Part shown: positions 9,538 through 18,513 of the stretch, in pieces
Layout of the letters: every line of letters begins with the position of its first letter
How positions within the stretch are numbered: position 1 is the stretch's first letter
Assembly (NCBI RefSeq): GCF_900142015.1
Contig: NZ_FQZN01000028.1
Coordinates: 1-64,000 of the forward strand
Reading direction: 5' to 3'
DNA from: Bacteroides stercorirosoris
GTDB lineage: Bacteria; Bacteroidota; Bacteroidia; Bacteroidales; Bacteroidaceae
DNA length: 64,000 nt
Made by a program: the position numbers and the translations under genes
The notes under the pieces: model-generated
What the model was told of the DNA's origin: nothing
The model's database searches: none
Seen by the model: only the letters and a program-made list of their open reading frames with translations

Positions 9538-10142
9538 CAAAGCCTTTTTAGTGCCAGTTTGATAACCTGTTCCACTGGTGCGTCCGGTTTTTCTTTCAGT
9601 ATCGCCAACACCACTTTTTGTGACGGAGCCTGTGCAAAACCTAACATCGTCAATGCGGCAATTGCTTCTTCCTGCACCTGTGCGTTGGCGGCCGTCAGCA
9701 TTCCGCCGAGACTTCCCATCGTACTTCCGGCAGCTGCGGCACCTGTTTTGATTTTATCTTTCAAATCCACAATTACCCGTTGTGCTGTCTTCAGTCCGAT
9801 ACCTTTTACCGATTTCAGCATATTCGCATTTTCCGTACTGATCACATTCACCAACTCTGCAGGTGAGAGTGCCGAAAGTATCATCCGTGCAGTGTTTCCA
9901 CCGATACCCGATACGGAAATCAGCAACAGAAACAGTTCCCGTTCCTGCTTATCCGCAAAGCCGTAGAGAATATAGGCATCCTCGCGTATAGCCTCGTAGA
10001 TATATAATTTACACTCCTTTTTGCCCTGGATAGCAGCATATGTATTCAATGAAATATTAACGGCATATCCCAATCCGTTACAGTCGATAACTGCGGTTGC
10101 CGGGCTGAGCTCGGCAAGTCCGCCTCTGATGTATTCTATCAT
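9537..10142 (-). CDS. ruvA: Holliday junction branch migration protein RuvA
   Basis: RuvA (201 residues, normal length) binds four-way DNA junctions as a tetramer and loads the RuvB motor for branch migration during recombination repair. The N-terminal OB domain starts MIEYIRGGLAELSP and contains the family signature DCNGLGYAVNIS. Two helix-hairpin-helix motifs follow, VSGIGGNTARMIL (about 77-89) and VKGIGLKTAQRVI (about 112-124). The C-terminal domain III, which contacts RuvB, ends the chain. ruvB and ruvC are not in this window. It lies upstream of sprA on the same strand, with the palindromic element between. Confidence 0.96.
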   Translation of the reverse strand: MIEYIRGGLAELSPATAVIDCNGLGYAVNISLNTYAAIQGKKECKLYIYEAIREDAYILYGFADKQERELFLLLISVSGIGGNTARMILSALSPAELVNVISTENANMLKSVKGIGLKTAQRVIVDLKDKIKTGAAAAGSTMGSLGGMLTAANAQVQEEAIAALTMLGFAQAPSQKVVLAILKEKPDAPVEQVIKLALKRL

Positions 10143-10343
10143 AATGCTTATATAACGGGCGCGCGCGTTGAATATTGTGTTTCCTCACAATAGAGTCAAG
10201 AGAGTTTTACGGAACTTTTTCCGCTGGAAATTGTTTTAGAGAAGTAGGTAATTGAAGTTGTGTGAGTTTGAAACAAGTCTTAATAAAGAAAAAAACTCCG
10301 TGGAACTATGTGTCGTTTTGTGGTGGTTTTAAATGAAAATGAT

Positions 10344-10351
10344 TACTTTTG
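10344..10351 (+). promoter_or_regulatory. -7 promoter element for ddh
   Basis: TACTTTTG matches the Bacteroides -7 consensus about 43 bp upstream of the ddh ATG; a TTTG at 10317-10320 could serve as the -33 element, with spacing slightly longer than ideal. Confidence 0.6.
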
Positions 10352-10393
10352 CGCCGATAAAATAGAAAACTGATAAATAAATACAATAAAAGA

Positions 10394-11293
10394 ATGAAAA
10401 AAGTAAGAGCAGCCATCGTGGGCTACGGCAATATCGGGCAATACGTGCTCGAAGCATTGCAAGCAGCTCCCGACTTTGAAATTGCCGGTGTTGTGCGCCG
10501 TGCAGGAGCAGAGAACCGTCCCGCGGAACTGAGTGAATATCCTGTTGTAAAGAATATCGAGGAATTGGAAGGCGTTGATGTAGCGATTCTTTGCACACCA
10601 ACCCGTAGCGTAGAAACTTATGCTAAAGAGATTCTTGCCCTCGGCATCAATACGGTTGATAGCTTTGATATCCATACAGGTATCGTAGATTTGCGCCGTA
10701 CACTGAATGCTGCTGCCAAAGAACATAACGCAGTTTCTATCATTTCCGCAGGCTGGGATCCGGGAAGTGACTCTATCGTGCGTACTATGTTGGAAGCTAT
10801 TGCTCCGAAAGGAATCACATACACCAACTTCGGTCCGGGAATGAGCATGGGACATACCGTTGCTGTAAAAGCTGTTGACGGTGTGAAAGCGGCCCTTTCT
10901 ATGACAATTCCTACGGGAACAGGCATTCATCGCCGTATGGTTTACATCGAACTGAAAGAAGGTTATGAGTTCGACAAAGTAGCTGCTGCAATCAAGGCGG
11001 ACCCATACTTTGTGAACGATGAGACACATGTGAAACAAGTTCCCAGTGTGGATGCTCTGCTCGATATGGGGCATGGCGTAAACCTCACACGCAAAGGTGT
11101 TTCAGGTAAAACCCAGAACCAACTGTTCGAGTTCAATATGCGCATCAATAACCCTGCGCTTACTGCTCAGGTACTGGTTTGTGTGGCTCGTGCTTCCATG
11201 CGTCAGCAACCGGGTTGCTACACCATGGTCGAGGTTCCCGTTATTGATCTTTTGCCGGGAGACCGTGAAGAGTGGATCGGACACTTGGTGTAA
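10394..11293 (+). CDS. ddh: meso-Diaminopimelate D-dehydrogenase
   Basis: This 299-residue enzyme reductively aminates L-tetrahydrodipicolinate to meso-diaminopimelate with NADPH and ammonia in one step, supplying lysine and peptidoglycan precursor. The Rossmann motif is at the N-terminus (IVGYGNIGQY, 8-17). The family segments VDSFDIHTGIVDL, SAGWDPGSDS and NFGPGMSMGHT are present, and the length fits the dimeric bacterial enzyme. It stands alone on the plus strand between divergent ruvA and convergent rseP, with its own promoter and a double hairpin terminator downstream. Most Bacteroidales have this shortcut in addition to, or instead of, the acyl-blocked DAP routes; which applies here cannot be seen. 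Confidence 0.95.
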   Translation: MKKVRAAIVGYGNIGQYVLEALQAAPDFEIAGVVRRAGAENRPAELSEYPVVKNIEELEGVDVAILCTPTRSVETYAKEILALGINTVDSFDIHTGIVDLRRTLNAAAKEHNAVSIISAGWDPGSDSIVRTMLEAIAPKGITYTNFGPGMSMGHTVAVKAVDGVKAALSMTIPTGTGIHRRMVYIELKEGYEFDKVAAAIKADPYFVNDETHVKQVPSVDALLDMGHGVNLTRKGVSGKTQNQLFEFNMRINNPALTAQVLVCVARASMRQQPGCYTMVEVPVIDLLPGDREEWIGHLV

Positions 11294-11321
11294 ATAAATA
11301 CGATTGATATTCAGCTAAATA

Positions 11322-11360
11322 AAATAGACCATCTATTCCAATCGGATAGATGGTCTATTT
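11322..11360. terminator. Hairpin terminator 1 after ddh
   Basis: A perfect 15-bp stem (11322-11336 with 11346-11360) and a 9-nt loop, built on the core AGACCATCT. It lies between convergent ddh and rseP and is followed closely by a second hairpin using the same core. Confidence 0.8.
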
Positions 11361-11365
11361 GCTTT

Positions 11366-11404
11366 AAACAGATGGTCTGTTTCATCCGAACAGACCATCT
11401 GTTT
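11366..11404. terminator. Hairpin terminator 2 after ddh
   Basis: A perfect 16-bp stem (11366-11381 with 11389-11404), 7-nt loop, then TTTTTAT. Its arms carry the same 9-bp core as terminator 1 in opposite order, so alternative pairings between the two hairpins are possible. Confidence 0.85.
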
Positions 11405-11423
11405 TTATAAGGTAGACTATATG

Positions 11424-12758
11424 TTAGAACAGGAACCGCAGAATATCATTGAAGTTTGCCCAAAGCAGCAATCCGAACAGCAGGAACATACCTACCATTT
11501 GCGCACGTTCCATAAACTTATCGCTTGGCTTGCGTCGGGCCACAATCTCGTAAATAAGGAACAGCACATGTCCGCCATCCAATGCCGGAATAGGCAGAAT
11601 ATTCATGAAGGCAAGAATAATGGAAAGGAATGCCGTCATGTACCAGAACTGATGCCAATCCCATGTAGCGGGGAAGATACTGCCGATGGTTCCGAAGCCA
11701 CCCAGTTGCTTGGCTCCTTCTTTGGAGAAGAGATATTTCATTTGTCCTACGTAGCCTTTCAGCGTTTTCACACCCAATGCCGCACCGGCAGGGAGAGAAG
11801 CCAGGAAACTATATTCTTTTCTCACTACGGGAAGCAATTGATTGGTGGTTATACGCGCTACTACACCCATCTCATACAAAGAATCTGTGGCAAGAGTTAT
11901 CGTATCTGTTACTCCGGCACGCACATATGTCAACGTGATATCATGAGGAGCCGAACCGTCTTTCTGTCGGCGTAGCATTTCCTTTTTAAAATCGAAATAA
12001 GCGATGTTCTCTCCATCCAATTGCGTGATGCTGTCACCCGGCTGCAGTCCGGCAAGGGCGGCGGGACGATTGGCACAGATGCTGTCAATCACATACGGAT
12101 AGCGGAATGAGGCAAAACGTACGCTGTCGGCCAGCAAACGTTCCATCATGTCTTCGGGAATATAAACCGAGGCTTGTTCTCCACCACGCAGCACGGTTAC
12201 TTGACGGGCATCGACGATACTTGTCAGCAAGTCACCGTCATAGCGTTCGAAAGGTACGCCATCGGCAGATATCAGTATATCACCGTTGCGGAAACCGATG
12301 TTTTTTGCTGTTTCGTTGAATTCCATACCCAGCGGGGCTTTCTGTACCGGGACATATTCATCTCCCCATGTAAAGAGTATCATGGAGTATATGAACAACG
12401 CCAACAGGAAGTTGAACACCACGCCGCCTACCATAATCAGCAATCGTTGCCATGCCGGTTTGGCACGGAATTCCCACGGTTGCATGGGTTGCTGCATCTG
12501 TTCGGTATCCATAGACTCATCTATCATACCTGATATCTTCACGTAGCCACCCAACGGCAGCCAACCGATGCCATATTCTGTATCACTGTTTTTGGGCTTG
12601 AACTTGAACAGAGTGAACCAGGGATCGAAGAACAAGCAAAACTTTTCTACCCGGGTCTTGAAGAGGCGGGCGAAGAGGAAGTGCCCTCCCTCATGAACGA
12701 TAACGAGCAACGAAAGGCTCATAATGAGTTGCAGGGCACGAATCAAAAATGTTTCCAT
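11424..12758 (-). CDS. rseP: RseP-type site-2 membrane metalloprotease
   Basis: An intramembrane zinc protease of 444 residues. The metal site HEGGH is at 22-26 in the first membrane segment. The second zinc-ligand motif of the M50 family, NILPIPALDGGH, is at about 386-397 in a late membrane segment, followed by one more hydrophobic segment near the C-terminus. Between them are one or two PDZ-like regions (RNGDILISADG, LQPGDSITQLDG). The family cleaves membrane-bound anti-sigma factors and remnant signal peptides. It is the last gene of the cluster downstream of dxr, an arrangement common in bacteria. The substrate here is unknown. Confidence 0.95.
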   Translation of the reverse strand: METFLIRALQLIMSLSLLVIVHEGGHFLFARLFKTRVEKFCLFFDPWFTLFKFKPKNSDTEYGIGWLPLGGYVKISGMIDESMDTEQMQQPMQPWEFRAKPAWQRLLIMVGGVVFNFLLALFIYSMILFTWGDEYVPVQKAPLGMEFNETAKNIGFRNGDILISADGVPFERYDGDLLTSIVDARQVTVLRGGEQASVYIPEDMMERLLADSVRFASFRYPYVIDSICANRPAALAGLQPGDSITQLDGENIAYFDFKKEMLRRQKDGSAPHDITLTYVRAGVTDTITLATDSLYEMGVVARITTNQLLPVVRKEYSFLASLPAGAALGVKTLKGYVGQMKYLFSKEGAKQLGGFGTIGSIFPATWDWHQFWYMTAFLSIILAFMNILPIPALDGGHVLFLIYEIVARRKPSDKFMERAQMVGMFLLFGLLLWANFNDILRFLF

Positions 12759-12801
12759 CTAATAAACTTTCTATTTTACTATTAACTACTATTACTATCT
12801 T

Positions 12802-12953
12802 AATTCTCCTCTTCCCAGGAGGAGGAGCACCCCGTAGGGAGGGGAGGTGGTAGGCAAAAATAGAATACCTGTTAACTATCGAGGTTAAGGAAGCTTTTCT
12901 TACCTACCACCCCGCCCTTCGGACACCCCTCCTCCGAGGAAGAGGGGAATTGA
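12802..12953. repeat. Inverted pair of the dispersed GC-rich repeat
   Basis: 12802-12853 and 12901-12953 are inverted copies of the repeat also seen at 531-583, separated by about 47 bp. As RNA they would form a long imperfect hairpin between dxr and rseP. No protein is encoded here. It could modulate read-through to rseP, but that is inference. Confidence 0.65.
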
Positions 12954-12978
12954 GATACTCTATTTATACCTGTATGAT

Positions 12979-14130
12979 TTATTTTATCAACTCCTGTGCA
13001 ATCCGGCGCGTCATCGCATCCGTAGCCACATAGTCTTCATATTCAGGCTTCTCTACGAACGATACAATCGACATCGCCTTTTCTATCACATCACTCATTC
13101 CGAGGAATGAAATCTCATCCCGCAGGAAAGCGGCTACCACCACTTCATTCGCCGCATTAACGATGCAAGGCATGTTTCCACCCTTATGCAAAGCCTCGTA
13201 GGCTAATGCCAGATTACGGAAACGTGTCGTATCCGGTTGTTCAAACGTCAGGTTCGTGCACATCTTGAAGTCCAGCCGTGGGAATGATGCTTTCAGACGT
13301 TGCGGATAAGAGAATGCATACTGAATGGGCAAACGCATATCCGGCATACCCAATTGTGCTTTCACCGCGCCATCTTCAAACTGCACCATCGAATGGATGA
13401 TGGATTGAGGATGTACTACCACTTCAATCTGGTCGGGCCGTACACCAAACAGCCATTTAGCCTCTATCACCTCGAATCCTTTGTTCATCATCGAAGCGGA
13501 GTCAATCGTAATCTTCGCCCCCATATCCCAGTTGGGATGTTTCAGGGCTTGAGCTTTGGTAACCGTAGCCAGTTGCTCCATCGTGCAACTGCGGAACGGT
13601 CCACCGGATGCCGTAAGAATAACCTTCTCTATCGGATTGTCAAGTTCTCCTGCCAAACACTGGAAAACAGCCGAATGTTCGGAATCTACCGGCAGTATAG
13701 GTGTACCGGAAAGGCGCGCCAGCTCGTTTATCAACTCTCCGGCCACAACAAGCGTTTCCTTGTTGGCAAGGGCGATAGGCTTACGGGCACGTATAGCGTT
13801 CATTGTCGGTTTCAGTCCGGCGTAACCCACCATGGCCGTCAGGACGATATCAATCTCAGAGTCTTCCACAATCTGGCAGATGGCGTCTGTGCCTGCATAT
13901 ACTTTGATAGGCAGGTCGGCGAGCGCCTCTTTCAGTTGGGCATATTTTGTTTCGTTGGCTATGACCACTGCTTCAGGCTTAAACTTGCGTGCCTGGGCAA
14001 TAAGCTCTTCTACCCGGTTATTGGCTGTCAGCACATATGCTTCGTACTGGTCGGATTGCTCTTCAATCACCTGTAACGCTTGTGTACCGATGGAACCTGT
14101 AGAACCGAGTATCGCAATTTGTTTTTTCAT
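12979..14130 (-). CDS. dxr: 1-Deoxy-D-xylulose 5-phosphate reductoisomerase
   Basis: Dxr (383 residues) catalyses the NADPH-dependent rearrangement of DXP to methylerythritol phosphate, the committed step of the MEP isoprenoid pathway, and is the fosmidomycin target. The NADPH-binding motif GSTGSIGTQAL is at 9-19. The metal-binding and active-site segment LPVDSEHSAVFQCL is near 146-159, followed by TASGGPFR and the helical C-terminal domain. Length and motifs are normal. It follows the M23 peptidase gene by 17 bp and is upstream of rseP, with a structured repeat region in the gap. Confidence 0.97.
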   Translation of the reverse strand: MKKQIAILGSTGSIGTQALQVIEEQSDQYEAYVLTANNRVEELIAQARKFKPEAVVIANETKYAQLKEALADLPIKVYAGTDAICQIVEDSEIDIVLTAMVGYAGLKPTMNAIRARKPIALANKETLVVAGELINELARLSGTPILPVDSEHSAVFQCLAGELDNPIEKVILTASGGPFRSCTMEQLATVTKAQALKHPNWDMGAKITIDSASMMNKGFEVIEAKWLFGVRPDQIEVVVHPQSIIHSMVQFEDGAVKAQLGMPDMRLPIQYAFSYPQRLKASFPRLDFKMCTNLTFEQPDTTRFRNLALAYEALHKGGNMPCIVNAANEVVVAAFLRDEISFLGMSDVIEKAMSIVSFVEKPEYEDYVATDAMTRRIAQELIK

Positions 14131-14147
14131 CTATATATCACTTATCA

Positions 14148-15008
14148 CTAAAATACAATGTACTGTTCCGGATTTACCGCCCGTCCTTTATGCCACAATT
14201 CAAAGTGCAGGTGGGGACCGGTGGTCAGTTGTCCGCTGTTTCCTACCAGGGCAATGGCTTCTCCGGCTTGCACGGCATCACCTTCCCGTTTCAGCAGGGA
14301 GCCGCAATGCTTGTACACGGATACGAAGTCCTGGTTGTGCTGTACCTCTATCACATATCCCGTTTCGGCGGTGTAGGTGCTCAGTATGACTGTACCGTCC
14401 AGCGTAGCGAGTACACTTTCTCCGGGATTGGCGGCGATGTCCGTACCGTAATGTTTCCTGTCGGCATCAAATTTATCCGTAATCATACCCCGTGTAGGGC
14501 GATAGAATATCAGTCCTTCTATGTCGGGGCGGGTGGTGATGCTTGTCAGGTTATACTTTTCCGTTTCTTCATATTGCTTGCGGAAATCAGCTTCGCGCTG
14601 TGTGCGCTCCATCAATGAATCTTCACGCACGGTGGTCAGCGAATCCATAGATTGTACTGTGTCTACACGCACAGTTCCGCGGAAGATATCCTGTATATTC
14701 ATTATATACAGATTCTGACGTTCCACCAATTGTTGGAGTGAGTCGGCACGCAGAGCATTTTCCACTACCTGGGCGCGGACATCACTGTTCATATACCCCG
14801 GCAGGTAGTTGCGCAAAGGAGTAAAAGTAATGATGGCGGCGGCAATCAGAAACAGGACCGTCAGCACGGAAAGCAACACAGAGATACCGTTCAGTTTGGA
14901 CACACGGATACCTACCACTTCTTCAAGTGTATTCTCGTTGATAATGGTCAGTTTATATTTAAACTTGATGTTGCTCCAAAAAGCTTTATGCCGTTTCTTT
15001 TTCACCAT
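14148..15008 (-). CDS. Membrane-anchored M23 (LytM) peptidase
   Basis: A peptidoglycan endopeptidase-like protein of 286 residues. It has a cytoplasmic basic N-terminus, one membrane span (about 43-62), a helical linker rich in charged residues (75-155), and a C-terminal LytM domain. The zinc ligands and catalytic residues are all visible: H186 and D190 in HYGTD, H234 in VYKHCG, and H266/H268 in HLHFE. It should therefore be active rather than a degenerate activator of the EnvC type. It sits between rimM and dxr. Likely role is cross-bridge cleavage in the periplasm; the exact target is not deducible. Confidence 0.9.
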   Translation of the reverse strand: MVKKKRHKAFWSNIKFKYKLTIINENTLEEVVGIRVSKLNGISVLLSVLTVLFLIAAAIITFTPLRNYLPGYMNSDVRAQVVENALRADSLQQLVERQNLYIMNIQDIFRGTVRVDTVQSMDSLTTVREDSLMERTQREADFRKQYEETEKYNLTSITTRPDIEGLIFYRPTRGMITDKFDADRKHYGTDIAANPGESVLATLDGTVILSTYTAETGYVIEVQHNQDFVSVYKHCGSLLKREGDAVQAGEAIALVGNSGQLTTGPHLHFELWHKGRAVNPEQYIVF

Positions 15009-15041
15009 ACGCGCTAATCACTTTATTACTCTATCACTATT

Positions 15042-15578
15042 TTACACTTCTTCAGTCTCATCCAGTGCCAGCAAACCTTCCGGTAGTTCCATTGTAATTA
15101 CTTTATGTTCCTGGTCAATGTTGATGATGAAATCTTCTTGTGCAGGAATCAGCAATTCTTCTCCCTGATGGTCTACTACAAACAAAGTGTTGATGGTTGC
15201 AGTGTCTACTTCCGTCACTTCTCCCAAATCTCCATGTTTTACTTCTTCTATCCGGAAACCTACGAAGAAGTCCCACGTCAGTTCACCCGGTCCGGCATCC
15301 CCGGCATGTTTGGCAGGGAAGTAAACTTCCACATTGGTAAACATCCGTGCACGTTCCGCCGTGTCCACTCCTTCCAGCTTCACCAGCGCGGTGGAGTCGG
15401 AGCGGAAACGATATTCTTCCAGAAAGAAAGGTACGAAAATACCATCCAGCAGGCAGATGAGATATTCCGCTTCCACCCGGTCGAAGATATCATCGGTGAA
15501 TGTGAATGACAACTCGCCATGAATGCCATGCGGCTTGTTGAACACTCCTATCTTATATACGTCTTCTTTCTTTATCAC
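15042..15578 (-). CDS. rimM: 16S rRNA-processing protein RimM
   Basis: RimM (178 residues) assists late assembly of the 30S head, binding ribosomal protein S19. The N-terminal RimM beta-barrel starts KIGVFNKPHGIHGEL, the hallmark of the family. The PRC-barrel-like C-terminal half contains WDFFVGFRIEEVKHGDLGEV and ends in acidic residues. It lies 12 bp downstream of murA on the same strand. Elsewhere rimM usually pairs with trmD and rpsP, but in Bacteroidales the murA-rimM neighbourhood seen here is usual as far as I recall. Confidence 0.94.
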   Translation of the reverse strand: MIKKEDVYKIGVFNKPHGIHGELSFTFTDDIFDRVEAEYLICLLDGIFVPFFLEEYRFRSDSTALVKLEGVDTAERARMFTNVEVYFPAKHAGDAGPGELTWDFFVGFRIEEVKHGDLGEVTEVDTATINTLFVVDHQGEELLIPAQEDFIINIDQEHKVITMELPEGLLALDETEEV

Positions 15579-15590
15579 TTACCTAATATA

Positions 15591-16895
15591 TTATATTCTT
15601 GTTATTCTTGCTCCGATGGCGTTCAGTCTTCTTTCAATATCCTGATAGCCACGGTCAATCTGTTCTATGTTATGAATCCGGCTGATTCCTTCCGCACTCA
15701 TGGCGGCAATCAGCAATGCAATACCGGCGCGGATATCGGGTGAGGTCATGTTCCCGCCCCGCAGGCGCATTGCATGGTTATGGCCGATGACAACTGCACG
15801 GTGAGGGTCGCAGAGGATAATCTGTGCTCCCATATCTATCAGCTTGTCCACAAAAAACAGGCGGCTTTCGAACATCTTCTGATGAATAAGTACGCTGCCT
15901 TTAGCCTGAGTGGCGACAACGAGCATCACACTCAGCAAGTCCGGCGTCAGTCCAGGCCAGGGAGCGTCGGCGATGGTCATGATGGAACCGTCGATAAACG
16001 ACTCTATCTGATACGTTTCCTGTGCGGGCACGTAGATATCATCTCCCTGCTGTTCGAGCTTGATGCCAAGGCGGCGGAAACTTTCGGGGATAATGCCCAG
16101 ATTCTCGTATGATACGTTTTTGATAGTCAGTTCACTCTGCGTCATTGCTGCCATACCGATGAAACTGCCCACTTCAATCATGTCGGGAAGTATGGTATGT
16201 TCCGTACCGTGCAACTCATCCACGCCTTCAATCGTCAACAGGTTGGAGGCGATGCCTTGTATCCGGGCACCCATGCGGTTCAGCATCTTGCAAAGTTGTT
16301 GCAAATACGGCTCACAGGCAGCATTATAAATAGTGGTGGTTCCTTTGGCAAGTACTGCCGCCATGACGATGTTGGCTGTTCCGGTAACCGAAGCCTCGTC
16401 CAGCAACATGTAAGTCCCTTTCAGTTCGCGGGCAGAGATTTCATAAGCCTCACGTTCGGCATTATAGGAAAAATCGGCTCCCAGATTCTGTATGCCTATG
16501 AAGTGTGTATCCAGACGGCGGCGTCCTATCTTGTCCCCGCCAGGTTTGGAAATCATGGCCTTGTGGAAACGTGCCACCATCGGCCCGATAAGCATCACTG
16601 AACCGCGCAAGCTGGAACATTTTTTCAGGAATTCATCACTTTCCAGATAACTTAAATCCAGTTTCTCCGCTTTGAAGCTATATGTATCGATGCCTTTCTT
16701 GGATACCGTGACACCCATGTCACGCATCAGTTGAATGAGATTGTTGACGTCCAGGATGTCCGGAATGTTGTGTACGGTCACCTCTTCGGCTGTCAACAGC
16801 GTGGCGCAGATAATCTGCAATACCTCGTTCTTTGCGCCTTGCGGATGAATCTCGCCGGATAGTCTGTGTCCTCCTTCAATTACAAATGATGCCAT
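15591..16895 (-). CDS. murA: UDP-N-acetylglucosamine 1-carboxyvinyltransferase (Cys-to-Asp variant)
   Basis: MurA (434 residues) transfers enolpyruvate from PEP to UDP-GlcNAc, the first committed step of peptidoglycan synthesis. The conserved lysine is in GAKNEVL (K22), and the PEP-binding and LGPMVARF-type segments are normal. In the catalytic loop the usual PGGCxIG reads PGGDKIG, so the cysteine that fosfomycin alkylates is Asp (D121). The same substitution is known from naturally fosfomycin-resistant MurA enzymes, such as those of mycobacteria and chlamydiae. The gene is in the tsaB-DUF4290-murA-rimM-M23-dxr-rseP series, all on the minus strand. Confidence 0.97.
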   Translation of the reverse strand: MASFVIEGGHRLSGEIHPQGAKNEVLQIICATLLTAEEVTVHNIPDILDVNNLIQLMRDMGVTVSKKGIDTYSFKAEKLDLSYLESDEFLKKCSSLRGSVMLIGPMVARFHKAMISKPGGDKIGRRRLDTHFIGIQNLGADFSYNAEREAYEISARELKGTYMLLDEASVTGTANIVMAAVLAKGTTTIYNAACEPYLQQLCKMLNRMGARIQGIASNLLTIEGVDELHGTEHTILPDMIEVGSFIGMAAMTQSELTIKNVSYENLGIIPESFRRLGIKLEQQGDDIYVPAQETYQIESFIDGSIMTIADAPWPGLTPDLLSVMLVVATQAKGSVLIHQKMFESRLFFVDKLIDMGAQIILCDPHRAVVIGHNHAMRLRGGNMTSPDIRAGIALLIAAMSAEGISRIHNIEQIDRGYQDIERRLNAIGARITRI

Positions 16896-16977
16896 ATATT
16901 GTGATTTTAGATTTTTAATTTATGATTTATGAACGGACTGCCGGCTTATAAATCATAAATCTGAAATTATAAATCAA

Positions 16978-17598
16978 TTAGTATTTCCGTTTGTTGTTCC
17001 GGTTGTCTCTCCGGTTATTCTGGTTGTTCATCTTCGGACGGTAATTCTGGTTGATACGTTCAGCCATCAGTCGGATGATGTCGTCCGTCATTTGCAGTTT
17101 GCCGTTGGAGTATTCGTCAAGGTCTTCTGCAATCTTGCGGTCGTCTACGGTATCTTTGTTCCAGGCCATGAAGTCTTTCTTCATGTGATTGCAAATCAGG
17201 GCAATCAGGTTTTGTTTTTCTTCACCTTCGGGGAATTCGATTGCTTTCTTTATCAGCACTTCCAATGTACGGCCGTAGTGGCGGTAGCGGATTTTTGTAC
17301 TGGGATAGGGGATAGGTCCTGGTTTGGTGTTCAGATTATCTTTACGGATGATTTCGTACGGGTAGTCGATGTCCAGCTTGAAATCGGACATGATAGCCAG
17401 GTGATCCCACAACTTATGTTTGAAATCGGGTACATCACGTAAATGGGGAAACATATTACCCATAATGTTGATAATGGTGTTGGCACAACGCTGGCGCTCA
17501 GTACGGTCTTCGATTGTCAAAGCGTGGTCGACCATGTTCTGGATGCTGCGTCCGTATTCCGGCAGGGGCATCCGTTTTTGTTGAGTGTTATATTGCAT
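16978..17598 (-). CDS. DUF4290 domain protein
   Basis: A 206-residue cytoplasmic protein of unknown function from a family (DUF4290) found almost only in Bacteroidota, where it regularly lies next to murA. The N-terminus reads MQYNTQQKRMPLPEYGRSIQ, and the body is mainly helical. The C-terminal tail (about 192-206) is a run of Asn, Arg and Lys, a low-complexity basic end that could bind nucleic acid, though this is inference. It is upstream of murA with an 82-bp gap. Confidence 0.9.
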   Translation of the reverse strand: MQYNTQQKRMPLPEYGRSIQNMVDHALTIEDRTERQRCANTIINIMGNMFPHLRDVPDFKHKLWDHLAIMSDFKLDIDYPYEIIRKDNLNTKPGPIPYPSTKIRYRHYGRTLEVLIKKAIEFPEGEEKQNLIALICNHMKKDFMAWNKDTVDDRKIAEDLDEYSNGKLQMTDDIIRLMAERINQNYRPKMNNQNNRRDNRNNKRKY

Positions 17599-17679
17599 AC
17601 TTGGTTAAATTGAAACTATATTTTAATGTTAAAATCAAATAAGGTCTTGAGCGAGGCTAATTAAAGACTACAAAATGAA

Positions 17680-18372
17680 TTAGAGGAGCTTCTTGGGTTG
17701 GGAGGCCACGAATTCTTTCAGATAGAACGGCTCGAAATAAGCTACATCCTTGAAGTCCTTTTCAGCTACTGCTTTCTCGGCAAGGGGGAACATCATCTTT
17801 GCCAGCGGGCGGATGTCGTCGATAAAGTGTGCATTGGGATGCGTGATTTTACCTTTGCACTTTTCCGCTCCGTCTCCGAAGAAATAAACGGGATGCTGGT
17901 CCAGGAATTCCGTATAAGAGTTCTCGTCTACAATGTCGGCGGCGATGTCGCGTACTGGTTTCAGGGCACGGTCGTAGATGGCGGCGTATACTTCCATGCG
18001 GCGTGCATCAATCATCGGGCACAGCAACGCGTCATCGGGCAGTTCATCGTGATAGAGCAACACGGGCACGCATTGCACCTTCAACGTCGGAAGTCCTATC
18101 AACGGAATATTGCGTCCGTAGCAAACACCTTTCGCCATAGATACGCCAATGCGAAGTCCGGTATAAGAACCCGGTCCGCAACTCACCGCTACGGCGTCAA
18201 TCGGCATCGCGTGGCTGTCGGCAAACGACAATGCTTCGTCTACAAATACTCCCAGTAAAACTGCGTGTGAAGGGCCGTTGAGGTCTTCTTTCGTAAAAAC
18301 ATTTTGTCCATCTTCACTCACGGCAACGGAGCATGCAGAGGTGGACGTTTCGATATGTAAAATGCACGACAT
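17680..18372 (-). CDS. tsaB: tRNA threonylcarbamoyladenosine biosynthesis protein TsaB
   Basis: TsaB (230 residues) is the non-catalytic ASKHA-fold partner of TsaD in the complex that makes t6A37 of ANN-decoding tRNAs. The family signature GPGSYTGLRIGVSMAKG is at about 90-106, and the N-terminal ILHIETSTSACSVAV is the usual beta-hairpin. It heads the long minus-strand cluster; a -7 promoter element lies 47 bp upstream. TsaD, TsaC and TsaE are not in the window. Confidence 0.94.
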   Translation of the reverse strand: MSCILHIETSTSACSVAVSEDGQNVFTKEDLNGPSHAVLLGVFVDEALSFADSHAMPIDAVAVSCGPGSYTGLRIGVSMAKGVCYGRNIPLIGLPTLKVQCVPVLLYHDELPDDALLCPMIDARRMEVYAAIYDRALKPVRDIAADIVDENSYTEFLDQHPVYFFGDGAEKCKGKITHPNAHFIDDIRPLAKMMFPLAEKAVAEKDFKDVAYFEPFYLKEFVASQPKKLL

Positions 18373-18418
18373 AGCTTTCCTATTATTAATCGCTTCTTTA
18401 TTCTTGTTTTAAAAGTGG

Positions 18419-18426
18419 CAAATTTA
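18419..18426 (-). promoter_or_regulatory. -7 promoter element for tsaB cluster
   Basis: TAAATTTG on the minus strand matches TAnnTTTG and lies 47 bp upstream of the tsaB ATG. It is the most obvious promoter for the minus-strand cluster down to rseP. Confidence 0.55.
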
Positions 18427-18513
18427 CAGGTTTATTTTCAGATACACAAGCGAATCTAAAAAGGGTTCAGTATCTTTCTTACGGCATTATTGGGAGTGTT
18501 TTTAGATTATTTC

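Noticed and set aside
10343..11074. 243-codon minus-strand frame opposite ddh
   Set aside because: It is antisense to a clear ddh gene and reads as Cys/His-rich shadow sequence.
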